This document shows, in pieces, positions 24,640 to 35,800 of a stretch of 64,000 bases of DNA. Every line of letters starts with the position of its first letter. The stretch's first letter is position 1. Under the pieces are notes generated by a model. It had not been told where the DNA came from, ran no database searches, and was given only the letters and a program-made list of their open reading frames with translations. Location: contig NC_080047.1 in the NCBI RefSeq assembly GCF_026212465.1, forward strand, positions 43,496,059-43,560,058, given 5' to 3'. The stretch comes from Amaranthus tricolor. Its lineage: Eukaryota > Streptophyta > Magnoliopsida > Caryophyllales > Amaranthaceae. The translations under genes and the position numbers were made by a program.

Positions 24640-24963
24640 TATTATTTCTTTGAATTGGAGGATGTATAATATTATTGTTTGTCAAGGGTCAAGGCAAATT
24701 CATGTACTGTATTGAAATTTGGTTGCGTGCATTGAAGTTGAAGGTATAATGCATTTAATAGTAGTTTTAATCTTTAATTGTTCGACATGTTAATAAGTGA
24801 ATTAAGTGAATTATATCTGTTTTAGTGGTTCGTATTGCGTGAATCATGCATCTGTGCTCGCAGTAGTTGCAAGTTCGATCCTTTATAAAAGCAATTTTTT
24901 TTTAATGGGTTGCCTGTGCCATTCCAGACATTCAAGTAAGGTCCGTCCCTGTCATCATATGCT

Positions 24964-25262
24964 TAGGGGTGTTTGGTATGAACTTTTTAATACTAAGTAA
25001 GAAATTCAATTATTATTACTACACATATTTGTTTGGTATGATATTAGGTTAACCGAATCCTTTTCTTAAGGGTAATGGATACCATTACTTTGTTACCACC
25101 CATTTATGTCAAGTAACAAATTCTCTTTCTATGATCAATTAAGTGTTTCCCTTATATTTTCATACCAAACAACATATAACTACAACCCATACCCTTACCC
25201 TTACTCTTCTTTATCATTTTCCTTTCTATTATATTTTATATTTCCATACCAAACACCCCCTA
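24964..25262. mobile_element. MITE with GGGGTGTTTGGTATG inverted repeats (about 298 bp)
   Basis: Left end TAGGGGTGTTTGGTATG and right end CCATACCAAACACCCCCTA are inverted repeats. The interior repeats the ATACCAAAC word (25164 region) and the TTTGTTTGGTATG word (25030). GGGGTGTTTGG ends are seen in PIF/Harbinger and some hAT MITEs. The flanking duplication is not clear beyond TA, so the superfamily is left open. Confidence 0.7.
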
Positions 25263-27049
25263 GTATATTCTGCTCATGTAAGCTATAATTAAAAATTGAG
25301 AAAGATTAAGATTACAGTAAATCATACTATGTATATAATAATCACTCGTGAAGATCAAGAGAGATACATGTGCGAGGAAATTACACAAAATAATTTGCAA
25401 GACGAGTTAGTTACTCGTTCAATCATAAAAATGCATATAATAAGGTAAAATATCAATTCTTGGAAATTTACTCATCAACTTGGTTTTGTTTTTAGTGCTT
25501 TCACATTACTCGTAGGTAATAGGATTATATTATTGTACTCTATCCACTTTCATTTAAATTGCTACTCATAATGATATTTTGACTCGTAATATATCATTAT
25601 CAATAGTAATTTTAGTAAATATACATATATATATATATATTTTATTTTTTTATGATAAAAAATCTTAGCCAAATAAATGGACCAATACTCAAAAAATAAA
25701 AAATATGTTTTTTTATTATTATTATTAAAATATAAAAAATAAAATAAGACGAAAATAAATAATAGTTGTCCAATTAATATAAAATAGAAGTATGAATAAA
25801 AACGAAGAAATAGAACAAAAGAGAGCAGTCAACACCAACAATAACATAGCATGTGATGGCCGCTCGTGGATTGAGCATGTCGGGGGTATCTATCCTATTC
25901 CTCACCTTCTTTGTTTTATCATTTTCGTTAAAAACAACATTTTATTATCTAAATAATTATATATTAAAGGCGAGAATTCAAAATTTTAGTATATAAGTAT
26001 ATACTAAATATTTTAATTTTTATGTTTGTTAAATTTATTTAATTATCTATTATTTTTTATGTTATATATGGAGTATATTTTTAATTTAATAAAAATTTTA
26101 ATATATATATGACTCAGACCATACATGACAATCTAGGTGATCTAGGTATGTTTTATTAAAAAATTTAGGATTGGATATATGATTTACATAAATTTACTCT
26201 TATTACTTTAATAATTGAAAGGCGCTAATTAAGTTAGCGATTGAATATCTTTATAAGCAAATATTATTTATAACTTCACATACATAAAAAAAATATTAAC
26301 ATAGTAAAAATCATATTAAAGCACTATAATTCAAAACTTAAAAACTAAAATTTATGCTTCTTAGAAGCTACAATTTTTATGCTTTACCTATTATATTCAT
26401 TTTTAAAAGGGCATGAGAGGAATGAGGGAAAGGACCAAAAATCAAACTCATATTCTTACATAAAAAAATATATTTAATTGATACAAAATTCAATACGCTC
26501 ACCTTTTATTTTATTAGCTTTAAAAAATAGGAAAACTTTATTGGATTTAATATGAACTACTAGTAGAAGATAAGATAAGACTTTTCAAATAAAAAAGCAA
26601 TAGACGGCGTACAATAGAAGTCCTCCAAGATAATCAAATACTTCTATATTTAAACAAAAGGAAGCTACAACAAGGCAATGACCAAACTCAAGCTTTTCCC
26701 ATTGCCTAATTAGTACTTTTAAATATACAATGGATTTAATTAATTAATACATAATCTAATATATAAACGTTTCTTGAGTTCTAATCAATCAATAGTTGTC
26801 CTAGATTAAAGTCATAATCAAGTGTTAATTATATTTACATATATGAAGTAAGAAGTATAATATGATTACATTATTACATAGCAAAAAATACACATTTGTG
26901 TTTGATGTAAAACCAACTGAGCCCTAATTAAGATTAAAAGTACTTTTTATTAACAATCTTTTTTAATGTGTATATTATAATTATTTACTTACCTAACAAT
27001 AAATAAATTAAGATGAAAAGCAAACTACTTTTATGTTTAAAGGGAACTC
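25263..27049. other. AT-rich intergenic sequence, no gene seen
   Basis: No coding evidence. Between about 25534 and 25794 the borders TACTCTATCCACTTTCATTT and (reverse-complemented) TACTTCTATTTTATATTAA may be an old Stowaway MITE. Otherwise low-complexity AT-rich DNA. Confidence 0.45.
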
Positions 27050-27470
27050 ATATGTGTTAAAGTATATATAACATATTTTAAAGCCTCAATCATTAGCTTA
27101 AACTGATAGTTGAGGCCTAGTTGGAAAAAAAACACTTTATCACCTATTTGGTTTAGAAAGTATATATAAAGTATTATATTCAAGTAATACCTTGAATGTA
27201 ATTTAGTGATAAATTATGAGAAAATAAGAAGAAAACACTTAAACAATATTAGAAATATAAAATATAATAATGAAATGAAAGATTAAATATGGTAAAATAT
27301 AATTTGAATTCTCCTGAGACCTTAATCATAAAATTTAAACTTTTAGTTAAAATATTATTCTTGAAATAGTGTAGTCAGAAGCCGATATAACAAGAGGCTA
27401 TATATTCAAATCTCATCAACTTTCATTTTAAGTGGAATATTCGTATCAAGTATAGTAATAACAATTACTT
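27050..27470 (+). mobile_element. Degenerate TRIM-like remnant, interrupted
   Basis: GTGTTAAAGTATATATAACATATTTTAAAGCCTCAA (27055 onward) resembles the TRIM terminal repeat seen at 45544. Downstream, GTCAGAAGCCGATATAACAAGAGGC...TTCAAATCTCATCAAC (from about 27373) resembles the TRIM interior seen at 35075. The roughly 240 bp between them is unrelated AT-rich sequence, so the copy is broken or nested. Confidence 0.4.
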
Positions 27471-30169
27471 TATTTTTTTAGTCATTATTGTGAGAGACCA
27501 TCTTTTGGTGAGACGACCTCAAAATCAGAAGTTAATGTGCTGATAATTAGTATTATTACTAACTATATAACTTATGTATAAGACGCATCTCACGATGAAA
27601 CCATCTCATATAAGAATTTGTGTTTTTATTTTACCCAATTATCAAAACATAGACTAAAACATGGAGCAAACTTAGTCACAAAGAGTAGAGTAATAAAAAT
27701 TACTTTTTTATTCTATTTTTTATCTTCCTCACTTCATTTAAACCGGCCATAAAAAGAAATAGGAAGAATAACAATAAAAAATAGAAATATTATGATTTTC
27801 AGTCTAAATTTAAAAAAGTATGTATGAGCCTAATTATCAAAGAACATACTATCATTTTTGTCGCATTGAGATTGTAATATTTTTTTTTCAAAAATTAAAT
27901 TTAAATAAAACAAGAGTATATAGTGCTATAATTAATTTAGAAGGAAAGTTGGAATTATAAATTATCTAGTAGTTAAAGGTATTTCCTATTACATTTTCTA
28001 CATAACGATTATTTTCCCTTTTTTTTCTTATATGTAGGAAATAATTTTTATATCATAATAGGAATAGAAAAAAAGTTAATGATAGTGAAATTAACTTAAA
28101 GAAAAAAAAAAACTTAAAGACATGAAAGACTGAATAATTAAGAATTTAAGATGGGATCTCTCGCCCTCTATGTGAAAGCAAGGAAAAGCCTATCCTTTTC
28201 AAAATTTTCTTAGTTATAAGCTGTAATCCATAGACTATATATAGAAAATTAATAAGTAATTTTTAATTTGCATTAATTTTTACTTTAATTGTTATATTAA
28301 TTTTGTATAATATTCTTTTTGAGCAATAATACAGTTTACAAATATATTCTCGTTTTTTATCTTAACTACTCATTTTACATACAATTTTATTATTTTATAT
28401 TCCAATCTAATTTTCTTTTTAATAATTTTAAAAAAAATAAATATTAAATGAGAAGGAGAGGGAGTATAACAAGTCAAAGATAAGAGAACATCTACTAGTA
28501 CTAGAAAATAAAAATCAAAATTAAACATCACCATCATACTTTATGCTTACTCATCCAACTAATATATCCAATAAATTCAAGGCTAATTGCATGTCACAAG
28601 CATATAATAGAATTCAAAGAACATCTCTAATGATTACAAATTGGACTAATTATAATTTCTCATTATTAATTATGCAAAGTTATACTATTCCAATCGCCAT
28701 CGATTAGTAAGGGTAAAACAGATTATTGATCAAGGCTCCAAAATTTTTAAGGCCCAAAATATATATTTTCTATGTAAGTTTGATATTAACTTGAATATTA
28801 TTTAGATATAATTCACATTTTTTACTATGTAATGGAGTTATTAGGGAATTTTTTTTAATAGTTAAAATATCAACAATATAAAAACAAATAGGGATATTAT
28901 ATTATTATTAGGCCTTAATTTTTTAAAGTTCCTTCTTATTTTTTGCATTAAGGCCTAAAAATAAATAAGACGGGCCTAGTAACCCTTTTAAGAAAGCTTC
29001 ATCATCTTTTATTAACAGGCTCATACATAGATTTCACATATATACAAACAAAAGCTATTTGCTTGTACTATAATTTCAAGTGGGTGTATTCAGAAAATAA
29101 AAGAATAATTATTGGGGGTAGCTATTTTTTCTTTTTTTATATTTTACAGCTTATAATAACAATATCAAAATTTTAATTATTGTCGCTAACAAATTAAAGG
29201 TAATGAACTTCAATAAACATCCACTTATTTATCCTCATTTCCATTAATTCATTCCTATCAATTATCGGACGTCTTGCAAATCCTAATTTTATCCATAAAT
29301 GCAGTAATTATTTTTATGCTTCTTTTGATTGATGGAAATAAATGGTGGTTAAGAAAATGAGTTTTAGTGCACATGTTGATGAAATTTTGTATGCCATTTC
29401 TTAGGTAATAGATATTCAAGCTCAAGTATATTTTTTCTTTTTAATTTTCTATTAGTACTAACTAATACCACTTTCTAAGTGACGATAGATTAATTAAATT
29501 TTGTGAAAAAGTTATAATTAGATTAGGATAAGTATCACTATTATAAACTTTCATTATCATTTTCAACATTTAATATTAACAATCAAACGAATAATTGATG
29601 CATCAATTCAATAACCAACTTACATAAATACTCTTATCTCTCTCAATTCATTATGATTTACAATGACAATATAAGAATTTTTACCCTTAAATAATGCAAA
29701 ATCATTGAGACAGATGAGTAATATTCAATTATATTAAACTCCAATCATAATCATGCCAACTTTATTCACCTATATTGTTGCGGAGTCACATAGTGTGCAA
29801 TGAAGTCATTTGACACCACTTAAATTTTAAAATTAAGATTTAGTTTATTAAATTTGGTAAATATGTCGAAATTCAATAAAAAATGCAAAATAATTGTTCT
29901 AATTAATAAATAATCTAAATCGCTATTGAAGCAATGTATAGTTATCTCTAAAGATCAAGGACAACTTTTTAACTCAGAAACTATCTATATAGGTTAGAGA
30001 TTAATTAGGACCACAATCATACAATACCAATAGCGCCATACTAGATAGTCCTCCATAAGAATACTTTAGTAGATTGATTGATTGATACACTATTATTACA
30101 AAAATTTGTGTCCAAAAATACTAATAAAAATTATTTTGTGTAAAATATATAGTATTAATTCTATGAAAT

Positions 30170-30170
<1 letters not shown>
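27471..30170. other. AT-rich intergenic sequence, no gene seen
   Basis: Contains a GAGAC-family repeat at 27490-27610 (GTGAGAGACCATCTTTTGGTGAGACG ... CATCTCACGATGAAACCATCTCATAT) and a lone Stowaway-like end GGAGAGGGAGTA near 28455-28466. Otherwise low complexity. No coding or RNA gene recognised. Confidence 0.45.

Positions 30171-30263
<93 letters not shown>
30171..30263. repeat. (TA)n microsatellite, about 90 bp
   Basis: Pure TA dinucleotide array after a short TATACATA start. The Tyr-Ile open frame across it is an artefact. Confidence 0.97.
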
Positions 30264-30267
<4 letters not shown>

Positions 30268-31380
30268 CGATAGTCAAACTTTTATATGCCCTATAGATCA
30301 TAATGTTTCATAAATTTTTATTTCTCATAGACAGCTTTGAATAAATGTATGTCACTTAATAACATTAAAATAAGGGTAATGATATTAAATAAAAATCAAT
30401 AAATTATTTTTATTATTAATATTTTAAAATTTTCAAGAGAATCTAATTAGAAATTGAAAACAATAAATATTTTATATAATGACTTTAACTTCTCAAGAAA
30501 AAATAAATGTTAAAACAATTAAATATAATTAAATATTTATGTTTTCAAAGCAAAAATAATATTAAATTATATAAATTAAATATAAAATTGTTTCTTATAT
30601 ACAACCTTTAGGGCTGTATATATCATTTTCCTTAAAATAATAAAATGTTTTATTTTTATCAAAGTTTCATAAAGAGAATTAAATTTGCCCTTAATAAGAT
30701 ACCAAAGCCTCATAAGAGTATGTTTTCCTAGAGGTCACAAGACAAACCCATCACAATTACACATTTCTAATTTCTATGGTATATTTGTATATTTAGTAAA
30801 TTGTATTGTAATTAATTATTGACTTTTGACTTTATAATTTTTTAAATAGTTAAAAAGTAGTATTTGATAAATAATTTTAAGTCATTTACTATTTTTTTAA
30901 TAAATAACTCAACTAATAATTAATTTTTACTAAATGCCTTCATAACAATTGACTTTTTTGGTCAAATTAGGGTCCAAGTCCAAACTTTTAAGCCAACAAC
31001 TATTACTTTGTCGGTCCCTAAGCAATTGCAACAATTACATATCACATATGATAAATTTAGGATAGCCGGGATATTAGGTGAGATTATACTTATTCAAACT
31101 GAGACAAAATTCAATTATATTTCCACCCTGTTAAAGGGACGGAGTAATCTATTTATCAGAACGGCTGACGGCATTCACGCTGCACATAGAACCAGGGTCC
31201 CATCATCAGGGCGTAGTGGGCCATGCTTACTCGTCCAGCGCGTGATATACAGCAGCCTTTCAGTCTCTTTACTTATTGTTTATTTTTCATCCCCTGCTTT
31301 TCCTTTTCTCTCTTGTTGTAGTCCCTCATCTTCCAACAATGGAATGAAAAAGAAAGATATGTTGTTTTCATAGTTTCATA
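30264..31380. other. Intergenic, includes the likely upstream region of the SCAB gene
   Basis: AT-rich to about 31,100, then a less AT-rich stretch (31,140-31,260). An open frame of 121 codons at 31008-31373 has no recognised motif and ends in low-complexity sequence; I do not call it a gene. The SCAB promoter is probably within this interval or just downstream. Confidence 0.4.
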
Positions 31381-31566
31381 TTCATTTTAGTCGTTACACT
31401 AACAAAAACACACTTTTCCTTTTCCCTCTTCTTCACCTTTTCTTTCTAAAAGCACAACAACATCATATTACTTGGTTGTATCATCTTATTTTATTGTCCT
31501 ACTTAATTTAGATAATTTTTAATTATTCAACTAATTCAATTCAAGTAAGTCCTTTTCTTGATTCCT

Positions 31567-32060
31567 TTTTTGGGGTTTTGATCATATTTTTTGTGCAAAG
31601 TTTGAGTCTTTATTCATGTTTTTGGGTGTTCTATCATATGGGTTTCATTCTAATTGTTTTATTTTTGATGGGTTTTTTTTCAGGGGTGATGAATTTTCTT
31701 ATTAATTATTATCCCAGTAAATTATGATATTCCTATATTGTTCATTTTTAACTGCAATTAAGTTTTTTTAATTTTTATTTTTCACTATTTTGTCCAAAGT
31801 TGTAGTTTTTATTCATGTTTTTGGGAGTTCTATTAAATGGGTTTCATACTTTCATGTTGATTGTTTTTAGTTTTGATGGGTTTTTTCAGGGGTGAATAAT
31901 TTTATTTAGTATCATTGTAGTTTGGCTTTGTGAAGTTTGAGTCTTTGTTGATCTTTTTTTGGGTGTTCTATTATATGGGTTTTTTCTTAAGTTTTTTTAT
32001 TTATTTTTTTTTTTTTTTTGGGTGAGGGGCTTGAATAATTTTCTTGTAGAATGATTGTAA
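31567..32060 (+). repeat. Three imperfect tandem repeats in the SCAB leader intron
   Basis: Units of roughly 130-200 bp share CAAAGTTTGAGTCTTTATTC, a TTTTTGGGTGTTCTATyATATGGG block, and GATGGGTTTTTTCAGGGGTG (copies near 31596, 31795 and 31937). The first two copies end with a T-rich tract plus CAG, so each offers an alternative 3' splice-site-like sequence. Confidence 0.65.
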
Positions 32061-32701
32061 TTTGGCTGTTTGCTAAATATACTTTACTTCTGCTTAATCT
32101 GGCAATTTGTTTTTTTGTGTATGTATTTATCTATGCATTATGCATGCATTTATGGAAATTATTCATCTTTGATCTTCTTTTGCAGTGAGATTAACAACAC
32201 TAATTTAGCAAAATAATAGAGATTAATTAGTTCCCAAGTTTTCATTTGCAAGTAAGCAGCTTTAGTTTCTTTTATGTTTGTAATAGTTCTAAGTTTCATT
32301 AATAAAAATTAAAATGTTTATTAATCTATTCTGAAATGAAAAAAAAAAAATCTTTTTTAGTTTTCGTTTTGCTTTGTGTTTTGTGATAATATCTTGCTTT
32401 TCTATTTATATGGATAAGATGAGAAACATATTGGGACACGTTATATCAATTATTCTATTTTCTCTTTTCTTTGATTTGATGCTTGAGGCCTAAAAATTGG
32501 TTTTATGGACTGTTAGATTATTTACTAATTACTATACATTGATGTTTGGATGTTGGCCTACAGATTAAGAATTTCACAATACCCTTGTTATATATTTTTT
32601 GCAAATATATATTGTTATCAGTTGATGATCATATATCTAATATGATAATCTTGGTTAAAGTGATTTTGGGTGTTTCCAGTTACATGGTTTTGGAAGGTGG
32701 T

Positions 32702-32866
32702 TAGAGGTATTCATTCGGGTCATCGGGTTGATTTCGGTTTATGTGTTTCAGGTCGGTTTGGAATCGGGTTTTGTGTCCATATTAATCTTTTACATAATGG
32801 TTTGGGTTCAAGGTCGGGTAAATTTCGGTCATTGGGTCTGTTTTGAACCCCAATATGGTGTTTGAT
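32702..32866. repeat. GAGGTATTC/CGGGTC repeat fragment, related to 37309-37486
   Basis: GAGGTATTCATTCGGGTCATCGGG, then GGTTGATTTCGG and TTGTGTCCATATT. The same order of words occurs in SCAB intron 9 (37309-37486). No clear terminal repeat at the right end. Probably a degenerate MITE distantly related to the GAGGTGTT family. Confidence 0.5.
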
Positions 32867-32899
32867 GATCCTTAATTGTGTGCAGAACCCTGATTTACA

Positions 32900-35800
32900 A
32901 TGACAAGGGTGAGTCCTGAGCTTGATTATGAGGTGCACAATGATGCAGTTCTATCAGTTTCTGTGGATGTTAGCTTTCCTTCTAATGGATTCCCGAAGTA
33001 TAAGATTGGACCCAATAATGAGATTGTGGAGGAGCCTAATCGCAATTCGTATTCCCCGCCTCTTAAGGAGGTTGTGGTACAAGAAACTCAGCAGCTAACA
33101 CAGCAACACAACCGTCTTTCTGTTAGAGATCTTGCAACTAAATTCGATAATAATCTGTCTGCAGCTGCTAAGCTGTCAGACGAGGTTGTATTTTAGCTTC
33201 TTTGCTTTTGTTTACCTTTGTTTATTGAAGGGGTGGAAGAGCAACTAATTCGGGAAAATCAAGGCAATGTAAATTTTTTTTGGTTTTGTTTTCAGGCGAA
33301 ACTCAGGGATAAACCTTCTTTGGAAGGTCATGTTCTTTTGAAGAAACTTAGAGATGCTTTGGAGTTAATGAAAGGTTGCATAACCGGCATAAACAAGGAC
33401 GAAGTTGAGCAGGCAATATCATTGGTTAGTCGTTTATACTTTAAATAATCAGATTGTATACATCATTATGTTACTACTATGTTACTCGGACTTTTCATTT
33501 TGCTTCACATACCCGTATTCGATCTTTGATACTCGGACATTGGTATGGCACTTAGACACTTTATTTTAGGCGTAAAGTTGAATATTTAGACGTATCCGAT
33601 ACTTAGACACGTACTAGTATCCAACATAGTACCCGAGTCCAAGTAACATAGTGTTACTAAAAATGGATGGAAGAGCATAAAGAACAATCATTTATGTTGT
33701 AATTTGATATGTTTTCTACCTTATGCTGAACTGCTAGCTACTATTTTTATAATTTTTTCAACTTGGGTAATTAGAGTAATTGTCGCTTTTTAAGGATTTT
33801 CCCTTCTGCATTAGGTTGAAAAAGCTCGACTCTTCCGACACTTCTCATTCTGCCTGGTAAAGTTGGAAGGACATAAACTATAGTTAGTTAACTCAATTTG
33901 GAGTTGAAAATAATCAAGTCGTAATGACTTGACTCGAAGTAATCTTAAATGTTCTTAACATAGGGTAAATAGGTACTACGGAAGTGGTGCTCTATTGGGA
34001 AAATTTTCCTTTCATAATGGGAAGATTTTGTTCATCGGCTTTCTGTCGCAGTGTCGCTGATGCTGTTTTTATTTAACAATATTATGTTGGCGAAGTTTTT
34101 TTGGCATGCTTGTATTTGGAAAACAATTCTTTTTCCTTTAATAAAAAGCTTTAGGTTTAGTATGGTACATGATTCTGATAGTCTCATTAAAAACCGAGGA
34201 GATTTTTATAAGCTTCTCAACCGATTATATGATTCATTTTGCATTATGTGTGATCTCGTATAAGTACAATGCTGAGCCTCCAACCATGAGCATAAACTTT
34301 TGGTTGAGCTAGTTCTTTGAGAACTATATTCCGCATTTTCTATCTCTTCTTCTTATCGACACTCCATTATGCAGGTTGAACTTTTGGCAATTAAGTTGAC
34401 TCAACAAGAAGGAGAGTTTGTTCAAGAGAAATTCGAAGTGACGAAGCTAGCAAATTTTCTTAAGCAGGTAATGGATCCATTTTATTATTTTTCTATTATC
34501 TAGAATCAAGACTTCAAAGAAAATTTGATATCAAACCCATCCGAATGATCTTTTTTACTTGTTTTTTCCCTTTCTGAGACCCGAGCCTTTTGTTTGGACT
34601 GACCAATTTGTGAACTCTTTGCTGATATAATTGGTTGTCTATTTCTTATGTGTTAGCTATCCTACTCGTTCAACGAGAGCTTTTGCAGAACATGCTCTGG
34701 TCTGGACAACCAGCACTGACATTTTACTTGGTGTCATTTTTCAGGCTTCGGAAGATGCTAAAAGATTGGTAAACCAGGAAAGGTCTTTTGCTTGTGCCGA
34801 AATTGAGAGTGCTAGAGCTGTAGTACAAAGGTTTGGGGAGGCTCTTGAAGAAGAAGAAAAACTAGCTCAAAATTCAGGAAAGCAGGTTTGTAAAGGGTTC
34901 TCCATCTCATATATGATTACCAAAAGCTTTACTATTACTATTTCTGAATATCAGCATTTAAAAAGGGTGGCATTGATGTTCTATAATTTTGTCAAATCTG
35001 AAGTGACAGAATTGTTGAGAACAAACTCAACCAAACGCTTAAGCTGATGGTTGAGTTAGTTCCTTGACATGGTATTAGAAGCTAGTGTGACAAGAGGTCA
35101 CGAGTTCGAATCTCAACTACTCTTCATTTAAGATGAAATATTTAGCGCCAAATATGAGGAAGGTTTGTGCTACATCCACACTTCAAGCCCAAAGGGCTCT
35201 GTGCAAGGGTGTGTGTTAGAGTATATAACATATCATGAAGCCTTAACGATGAGCTTAAGCTTTTGGTTGAGTTGGTTCCATGACAAGAAGTACATCAAAC
35301 TAAGTTTACGCTTGTTGTGCTGATGGTCAACTTAGGCTCTAAACTCAATTTATTTCTCTTGTAACAAGATAGGTAATGTAAAATGGAGAATATAATGAAT
35401 AGACAAGAGGATTGAAACCGAATACGGTGAATTATAATTTTTTGGATGAATAATGCTCGTTTTAGTTATTCTTTTCTATTAACTGTGTTAGGATGTCGAG
35501 AAATTGGTGGAGGAAGTTCAGGAAGCCAGACGAATCAAAATGATGCACCAGCCATGCAAGGTATGCCAAAATGCAACTATTTCATTATATGGATTAGTTG
35601 TCCATTGTCTCATCTTTCTATCAGATGTTAGCGTGGGAGATATTCCCCCTTGCCACTCTGTTCTTTTCAATATTGTATTCTGCCTAATGTGTTCTCTTCT
35701 TCCACAGGTGATGGACATGGAACATGAACTTCGAGCTCTTAGACTTCAACTACGAGAGAAATCTATATTTTCAGCAAAGCTTCAAAAAGAGGTTTGTTTT

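Larger units (their letters stand above)
31385..32885 (+). other. 5' leader region of the SCAB gene with leader introns
   Basis: Splice-like signals suggest a first leader exon ending near 31542 (TTCAA|GTAAGT), a second leader exon at about 32186-32251 (acceptor TTTTGCAG, donor GCA|AGTAAG or A|GTAAGC) and the acceptor TGTGTGCAG at 32885, 14 bases before the start codon. The first leader intron holds a three-fold tandem repeat (31567-32060), and the second holds a GAGGTATTC-type repeat fragment (about 32702-32866). The transcription start is not determined. Confidence 0.45.

Noticed and set aside
31008..31373. 121-codon open frame upstream of SCAB
   Set aside because: No motif, low-complexity C-terminal part, position fits the SCAB promoter region.
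35070..35120. tRNA-like words TGGTATTAGAAGC and GAGTTCGAATCTC
   Set aside because: They do not form a tRNA cloverleaf. The first is the primer-binding site of a TRIM directly after its terminal repeat, the second part of its interior.
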